Part shown: piece after piece, positions 1 through 3,362 of the stretch
How positions within the stretch are numbered: the stretch's first letter is position 1
Layout of the letters: every line of letters begins with the position of its first letter
NCBI GenBank assembly: GCA_937991645.1
Contig: CALKPL010000021.1
Location: forward strand, 1 to 6,451
Source: UMGS1783 sp900555065
GTDB taxonomy: Bacteria > Bacillota > Clostridia > Oscillospirales > UMGS1783
Length of the DNA: 6,451 nucleotides
Direction of reading: 5' to 3'
The notes under the pieces: model-generated
Told to the model about the DNA's origin: nothing
The model's input: only the letters and a program-made list of their open reading frames with translations
Database searches by the model: none
Position numbers and translations under genes: made by a program

Positions 1-491
1 ATATACAGATCAACTATGTCTCCGCCAAGGCCAACAGCTATCGCTCCATCTCGACCAATATGCCTAATTGTTGGGCTTATGCGATGCTAAGGAATACGGA
101 TGGGTATGGTCCTTCTCTAACCAATGTCAACTCAACACAAGAAGCTGTAAATGCTATCATTTCCGCGACTCAAACAAAAATGCGTAGTTATGGATGGACA
201 AACTGTACAGTAAGAGCATTATCAGGTTACACTTCTCCCATAACAAATAATGAATATAGAGTAGCGTTCAGAGTTGTATATTATTCGGAGACACCTAACC
301 AGCCAGCTCATGTTCCTGCCGGAGGGTATCATTTTGTTTATGAGTTAAGTACTGGGCAGTGGGCTGGGAAATATTCAAATGAAGTTTCCTATAATCATGG
401 GTTTATCAACCCGAGCTTAAATGAAGTTGGCCAGTGGAAAAATATTGTATCTAATTTGCAGACATATTATATGGCTATTAAAGTGAGCTAA
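1..491 (+). CDS. Cysteine-peptidase-like domain protein, 5' end outside window
   Basis: The reading frame is open from base 3, so the ATG at 60 is probably internal and the gene starts before the window. The visible part is 162 residues. Just after the ATG is an Asn-Cys-Trp-Ala-Tyr-Ala motif (Cys at visible residue 23), and about 87 residues later a Gly-Gly-Tyr-His-Phe motif (His at 110) followed by a Gly-Gln-Trp turn. A Cys in an NC[YW]AYA setting followed by a YH motif and a 'G-x-W' turn recalls small Firmicutes proteins with a cysteine-peptidase-like arrangement. That resemblance is from memory, and catalysis is inferred. No transmembrane helix is visible in this part. The first ~57 bases are GC-rich while the rest is AT-rich, so the C-terminal module may have a different origin from the lost N-terminal part. 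The lipoprotein gene follows 17 bp downstream, suggesting an operon. The reality of the coding frame is secure; the function is not. Confidence 0.72.
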   Translation, partial: IQINYVSAKANSYRSISTNMPNCWAYAMLRNTDGYGPSLTNVNSTQEAVNAIISATQTKMRSYGWTNCTVRALSGYTSPITNNEYRVAFRVVYYSETPNQPAHVPAGGYHFVYELSTGQWAGKYSNEVSYNHGFINPSLNEVGQWKNIVSNLQTYYMAIKVS

Positions 492-493
492 CG

Positions 494-499
494 AAAGGA
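494..499 (+). promoter_or_regulatory. Ribosome binding site of the lipoprotein gene
   Basis: AAAGGA lies 9 bases before the ATG at 509 and just after the stop codon of the preceding gene. It supports that start and co-transcription of the two genes. Confidence 0.6.
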
Positions 500-508
500 T
501 TCATATAT

Positions 509-1600
509 ATGAACAATAGATTTATTTATTCTATCCTCATCATTTTATTAAGTGTGCTAACCTTAAGCAGCTGTAATAGAAATCTTCAAAATACAAGTAC
601 CTCTGCAATAAATTCATCAACTAGTTTACCTCAAAGTAGTTTACCTCAAAGCAGCTCCTCTCTGTCAGAAACATCAGATACTATAACAACAAATATTGCG
701 CTTTGTATGATGTCTAGTAAATATACTTCATATCAATTGGTTCAGCTTGGGTTTCTGGAAAAAGCGGCAGAGATGAGGGAATACAATGCAGAGTTATGTG
801 TTTCTGGAGAATTGCCTGTTCAGGACATGCTAGAGTATTTCGACCACTACATAAAGGAAAATGAAATTGAAGGCTTTATCTATTGGGGGTCAGGTGCAAC
901 TGATTTCGATTTTATAAAAGATCAGTACAACAATGGAGTTCAGACAGTAATACCTTATTTTGATCTGAAAATGGCAATATCAGAATCTGAGTACATGTAT
1001 GTCGGAGGAAATCCTATCAGTAATGAATATGCACGTCATATTCAGGCAGCAGATATACTTGTTGAACAGCTAAAGACACGTGGAATCAACTCAGGATCGA
1101 TTGTTTATTATGCACCTTACACGGATTATGGATTTGCTGATAGAATACAAGCAATAAGTAATTATAAGGTCATTCCAATATATTTAGAATTTAACAGGGA
1201 AAAGGATATTGAAAAAATCAAAAATATGACTATAAATAACGAGGATATTATTGCTGTCTGTGATGCAGTATACACTAGCTATTGGAATGATTTATATGGG
1301 CAATATAAAAACCATGCAGAACTAGTCTATATCTCTATGTACAATTTCCCCGAAGTGTTAACAGCATTAAAAAATGGGCAGATAAGTGCAATTATAACCG
1401 AACCTTATTATGAAGCCGGTGAATTTGGCATGGAAATGCTGGACCGAGTATTAAAGGGCGAGACCTTTGAAGGGGACGCATGGCAGCCTGCGCTGCCTAC
1501 CTATATTGTCACCGCGGATGGTATCGGCAAAAACGGCCCGGATTTTTATCTCGACCAGTATGCCCGCGCCGAAGCATTGTTCGGTCCCGCCAATCAGTAG
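509..1600 (+). CDS. Lipoprotein resembling periplasmic sugar-binding proteins (type 1 fold)
   Basis: This is a 363-residue exported lipoprotein. Residues 1-22 form a lipoprotein signal peptide with a hydrophobic core and a Leu-Ser-Ser-Cys lipobox, with the lipidated Cys at 22. Residues 23-60 are a Ser/Thr/Asn/Gln-rich linker containing a duplicated SLPQS unit. From about residue 62 the chain alternates beta strands and helices as in RbsB/LacI-type binding proteins: 'NIALCMM' as first strand, a YTSYQLVQLGF helix, 'IEGFIYWGSG' and 'SGSIVYYAP' strands, and near the end a hinge-like segment with GEFGMEMLDRVLKGE. Such proteins bind a small ligand, usually a sugar, outside the membrane for an ABC importer or a sensor. 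No permease or ATPase gene is visible, so the ligand and partner are unknown. The last ~50 residues are encoded by clearly more GC-rich DNA than the rest, which suggests recombination with a related gene. The fold is fairly likely and the ligand is not inferable. Confidence 0.8.
   Translation: MNNRFIYSILIILLSVLTLSSCNRNLQNTSTSAINSSTSLPQSSLPQSSSSLSETSDTITTNIALCMMSSKYTSYQLVQLGFLEKAAEMREYNAELCVSGELPVQDMLEYFDHYIKENEIEGFIYWGSGATDFDFIKDQYNNGVQTVIPYFDLKMAISESEYMYVGGNPISNEYARHIQAADILVEQLKTRGINSGSIVYYAPYTDYGFADRIQAISNYKVIPIYLEFNREKDIEKIKNMTINNEDIIAVCDAVYTSYWNDLYGQYKNHAELVYISMYNFPEVLTALKNGQISAIITEPYYEAGEFGMEMLDRVLKGETFEGDAWQPALPTYIVTADGIGKNGPDFYLDQYARAEALFGPANQ
623..652 (+). repeat. 15-bp direct repeat, two copies, in the lipoprotein linker
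   Basis: Two adjacent 15-bp units (623-637 and 638-652) differ only at the last base and encode two SLPQS pentapeptides. The unit is a multiple of three, so a copy-number change would alter linker length without breaking the frame. Confidence 0.8.
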
Positions 1601-1735
1601 ATCCATGTATAACGGTGTAAAGTTGAATAAAAATCCGACCTGTCCAACATCTGTTGAGTCTGATTGTTACCATTTTATCTATGACTGGGAAATATTTAAA
1701 TATTATTTTGTAAAATGAAAGGCCGGTGTGTTTAC

Positions 1736-2095
1736 ATGAAAAAAGAGGTTCTGAAGGATACCGTAGAAAAAACGCGCGCGCTGATCGACGCGCCGACGTG
1801 CAGCGCTGAAACGAAAGCGGCGGCGCAACGCTGGCTTGCCGCAGTGGGGACCGAAGCTGAGCAGGCGGAGACAAAGGCGTATATCGCCGAGCTGGAAGAG
1901 GATATTATGCCCATAGACTCCCTGATCGGTTTTGCCCGGTCTGCGCAGGGCGCGGCCTATTTCGGCGCGGAAACCGCTGCCGGAATCACGGCGCATGCAG
2001 AGGAAATCAAGGCGGCGGGCGCGAAGTACTGCGACTGCCCCGCCTGTGCGATTGTAGAGGCGATTCTGGCGAAAAAGGACGAATTGCTCGCATAA
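1736..2095 (+). CDS. Small CxCxxC protein, of the type often mislabelled 'Hsp90' in Clostridia
   Basis: This is a 119-residue, Ala/Glu/Lys-rich, mostly helical cytoplasmic protein with no signal peptide or membrane segment. Features visible are an early Cys (22) in an Ala-Pro-Thr-Cys-Ser-Ala-Glu motif, an acidic ELEEDIMPID segment near residue 53-62, and a C-terminal Lys-Tyr-Cys-Asp-Cys-Pro-Ala-Cys motif (Cys 99, 101, 104) that could bind a metal or be redox-active. I recall near-identical architecture in short Clostridia proteins annotated as heat-shock protein or chaperone Hsp90. It has none of the Hsp90 domains, so that name should not be carried over. An in-frame ATG at 1715 would add seven residues, but nothing like a ribosome binding site precedes it. 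The ATG at 1736 has AAAGG 13 bases upstream (a long spacing) and gives the MKKEVL start expected of the family. A Dabb gene follows after 23 bp. Role unknown. Confidence 0.85.
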   Translation: MKKEVLKDTVEKTRALIDAPTCSAETKAAAQRWLAAVGTEAEQAETKAYIAELEEDIMPIDSLIGFARSAQGAAYFGAETAAGITAHAEEIKAAGAKYCDCPACAIVEAILAKKDELLA

Positions 2096-2098
2096 ACC

Positions 2099-2110
2099 AG
2101 GAGGAAGGAG
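2099..2110 (+). promoter_or_regulatory. Strong ribosome binding site of the Dabb gene
   Basis: AGGAGG directly followed by AAGGAG gives a double purine-rich site ending 8 bases before the ATG at 2119. It fixes that start and supports co-transcription with the upstream gene. Confidence 0.85.
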
Positions 2111-2118
2111 ACGATCGT

Positions 2119-2424
2119 ATGATTCGGCACATCGTTATGTTCCGGTTTGCAGACCGGGCAGACGGCCGCACAAAGGCGGAAAATATGGAGCTTGCAAAGC
2201 AGAAGCTGATGGGGCTTTACGGCGTTGTTCCTACGCTGCGGGCGATGGACGTCCGCTTCGCCTGCGCCAAGACGGACGAAACCAGCTTTGACTTTGTTCT
2301 GACCGCGGATTTTGACGACCGGGACGGGCTGGAGGCATACCGCGTTCATCCCGCCCACAGGGCGGTGAGCGCCTTTATGGGGGCGGTGCGCGAAGGGCGC
2401 GCCTGTGTGGACTTTGAGATCTGA
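2119..2424 (+). CDS. Dabb family protein (stress-responsive alpha/beta barrel)
   Basis: This 101-residue protein has full family length. It opens with the hallmark Met-Ile-Arg-His-Ile-Val-Met-Phe strand, continues with a helix (about residues 22-36) ending in Gly-Val-Val-Pro, a 'SFDFVLTADFDD' strand near 54-65, and the conserved Tyr-x-x-His-Pro-x-His segment near 74-80 followed by a final helix and strand. Dabb proteins (Pfam PF07876) form dimeric ferredoxin-like alpha/beta barrels. Members range from stress-induced proteins of unknown activity to cyclases such as olivetolic acid cyclase, so the fold does not give a substrate. The protein is cytoplasmic, with no signal peptide. It lies 23 bp after the CxCxxC gene with a strong ribosome binding site, so the two are probably one operon. 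The family call is firm and the reaction unknown. Confidence 0.92.
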   Translation: MIRHIVMFRFADRADGRTKAENMELAKQKLMGLYGVVPTLRAMDVRFACAKTDETSFDFVLTADFDDRDGLEAYRVHPAHRAVSAFMGAVREGRACVDFEI

Positions 2425-2733
2425 ACAAGACCGGGACCTGCCGCTATACAGCGGAAACTATGCGCTTACGGCATCGGCACCGGCACCGGACGCCGGGCTG
2501 CGACATTGCGCTGCGGCCCGGCCATTTTGCCCGCGGCGCGGCCGGCGCTGAAAACGCATATATACTAGAACCGCTTTCGGGCTTCTCATACGAACAGGGC
2601 AGTCGGTCCCGGCGACGGGGCTTTTCTGTATCTGCCGCCGTCTGTGTACGCGCGCAGTACGCGTATAACACAATAAAACAAAAGCGCCCCGCCTTTTTAA
2701 TTTTTCCGTAACGAAGGGATTGAAAACAAGTAA
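2425..2733. other. GC-rich non-coding stretch with hairpins
   Basis: No credible gene lies here. The only + strand frame (2460-2711) is Arg-rich, lacks a ribosome binding site and resembles nothing. Inverted repeats visible include CCGCT/AGCGG (2441-2454), GCCGGGC/GCCCGGC (2492-2498 with 2516-2522), a GCGA-capped stem (2606-2621), and TACGCG/CGCGTA (2647-2665). Composition drops sharply after about 2700, where the mobile-element remnant begins. Confidence 0.6.
2606..2625 (+). terminator. Candidate intrinsic terminator of the CxCxxC-Dabb operon
   Basis: A six-pair stem (2606-2611 with 2616-2621, one G-T wobble) closed by a GCGA tetraloop is followed directly by TTTTCTGT. It is short and lies about 180 bp after the Dabb stop. 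An alternative longer pairing joins CGGGGC (2616-2621) to GCCCCG (2686-2691), with T-tracts at 2694-2698 and 2701-2705. Either could end transcription. Confidence 0.45.
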
Positions 2734-2835
2734 TCGGTACGGGATATTGCAGAAATATCTAAAACTAAATTTGAAGGAAACTGCAATGAAATCATGATTT
2801 TAGCAAATGGGCGGCACTTATACTCTGCAAGGTGA
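2734..2835 (+). pseudogene. Possible remnant of an unrecognised element gene upstream of tnpV
   Basis: Between a TAA at 2731 and a TGA at 2833 one frame reads as a plausible protein C-terminus. It contains DIAEISKTKFEG, then a Cys, and EIMILANGRHL, with no usable start codon. It overlaps the start of the TnpV remnant by 29 bases. The protein-like composition suggests the tail of another mobile-element gene whose front is lost. I do not recognise the family, and a chance open frame of this size is possible. Confidence 0.3.
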
Positions 2836-3160
2836 TTATTCTTTGCCGGGTCTTACCTTATCTGCCGAAGAAGAAGCATGGTTTCTCGGCGTTGTGAGGG
2901 CAACGGCGCTTGCGGTATATTCGACAGCATAAACGGATACTTATACCAATCTACTGACAAGCGGAAAACTGAACGGCGCTCTTGCCGATATTGATAAGCA
3001 GGCGGGAAATTTGTTTTTTCGGCTGGTAGAGCAGATGGCAGAGCATGAGGGTATGACCGAAAAGCGCAAAGCCGAACATCCGATGGAATGAGGCGAAAAG
3101 ATGAATGCGCTGCGTGAAGCGGCGGCGGAAATTGTGAATACAGAAGTGATCTTCGTATAA
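2807..3160 (+). pseudogene. tnpV: TnpV-like transposon-encoded protein, degenerate
   Basis: Read across two frames, this stretch gives a protein of about 117 codons matching the TnpV family of Firmicutes mobile elements. It has an N-terminal 'TYTLQGDYSLPGLTL' segment, a 'GQRRLRYIRQHKRIL' segment in a second frame, then 'YTNLLTSGKLN..LADID' and the C-terminal 'MNALREAAAEIVNTEVIF'. Lesions seen: (a) near 2894-2900 one extra base, with TGA at 2895-2897 where a Trp is expected, shifts the frame; (b) at 2940-2944 one T is missing, restoring the frame; (c) TGA at 3089-3091 sits where the family has Trp. The shifts cancel, so the total length stays that of an intact gene. TnpV travels with transposons and conjugative elements and its biochemical role is unclear to me. 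No recombinase or relaxase gene is left nearby. The gene is dead as written unless the sequence has errors. Confidence 0.82.
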
Positions 3161-3219
3161 GAACGAAACAATGGTAAAGCTGAGAAAATGAACTTGTAAC
3201 ACTTTCAATCGCAAAATCA

Positions 3220-3249
3220 AGGGGCAAGGTATCAATATACCCTGCCCCT
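3220..3249. terminator. Hairpin after the tnpV remnant, possibly a bidirectional terminator
   Basis: A 13-bp inverted repeat (3220-3232 with 3237-3249) has a CAAT loop and one mismatch, A-C read rightward and a G-U wobble read leftward. On the - strand it is followed by TTGATTTT, so it works better as a leftward terminator. Its place 59 bp after the tnpV stop also fits that gene's original terminator. Confidence 0.55.
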
Positions 3250-3264
3250 CGAAGTTTACATCCT

Positions 3265-3295
3265 AAAAACGGCTTGAAATCAGACTTTTTCAGCC
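3265..3295 (-). terminator. Candidate leftward terminator, second of three hairpins
   Basis: GGCT/AGCC and GAAA/TTTC arms (3271-3279 with 3288-3295, one bulged base) form a hairpin. Read on the - strand it is followed by GTTTTT (3270-3265). It is weaker than the hairpin next to the surface protein gene. Confidence 0.45.
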
Positions 3296-3320
3296 TCTAA
3301 TTTTCTACGTCTGAGAGCGG

Positions 3321-3352
3321 AAAACAGCGCAGAGGGAATTCCTCTGCGCTGT
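3321..3352 (-). terminator. Intrinsic terminator of the surface protein gene
   Basis: A perfect 12-bp stem (3324-3335 with 3341-3352) with a 5-base loop starts 10 bases after the stop codon of the leftward gene. On the - strand it is followed by TTTTCC. Position and strength make it the main terminator. Confidence 0.85.
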
Positions 3353-3362
3353 AATTTCAATA

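Noticed and set aside
60..62. ATG at 60 as the start of the first gene
   Set aside because: The frame stays open to the left edge (bases 3-59 have no stop) and there is no ribosome binding site before 60, so the gene is treated as truncated by the window.
1701..1706. TATTAT as a -10 box for the CxCxxC-Dabb operon
   Set aside because: The hexamer fits, but no -35-like hexamer lies 16-18 bases upstream (best match 2 of 6) and the whole region is AT-rich, so the promoter is not supported.
2460..2711. Open frame of 83 codons on the + strand and overlapping - strand frames
   Set aside because: They are Arg/Pro/Ala-rich translations of GC-rich hairpin DNA with no ribosome binding site and no recognisable motif.
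2895..3091. TGA read as Trp (alternative genetic code) in tnpV
   Set aside because: Trp is encoded by TGG throughout the intact genes, TGA terminates genes here (for example at 2422-2424 and 6286-6284), and the same copy also carries two frameshifts, so decay is the simpler explanation.
2853..3235. Three - strand open frames opposite the tnpV remnant
   Set aside because: The + strand in the same interval gives clear TnpV motifs; the - strand frames have no recognisable features and are shadows.
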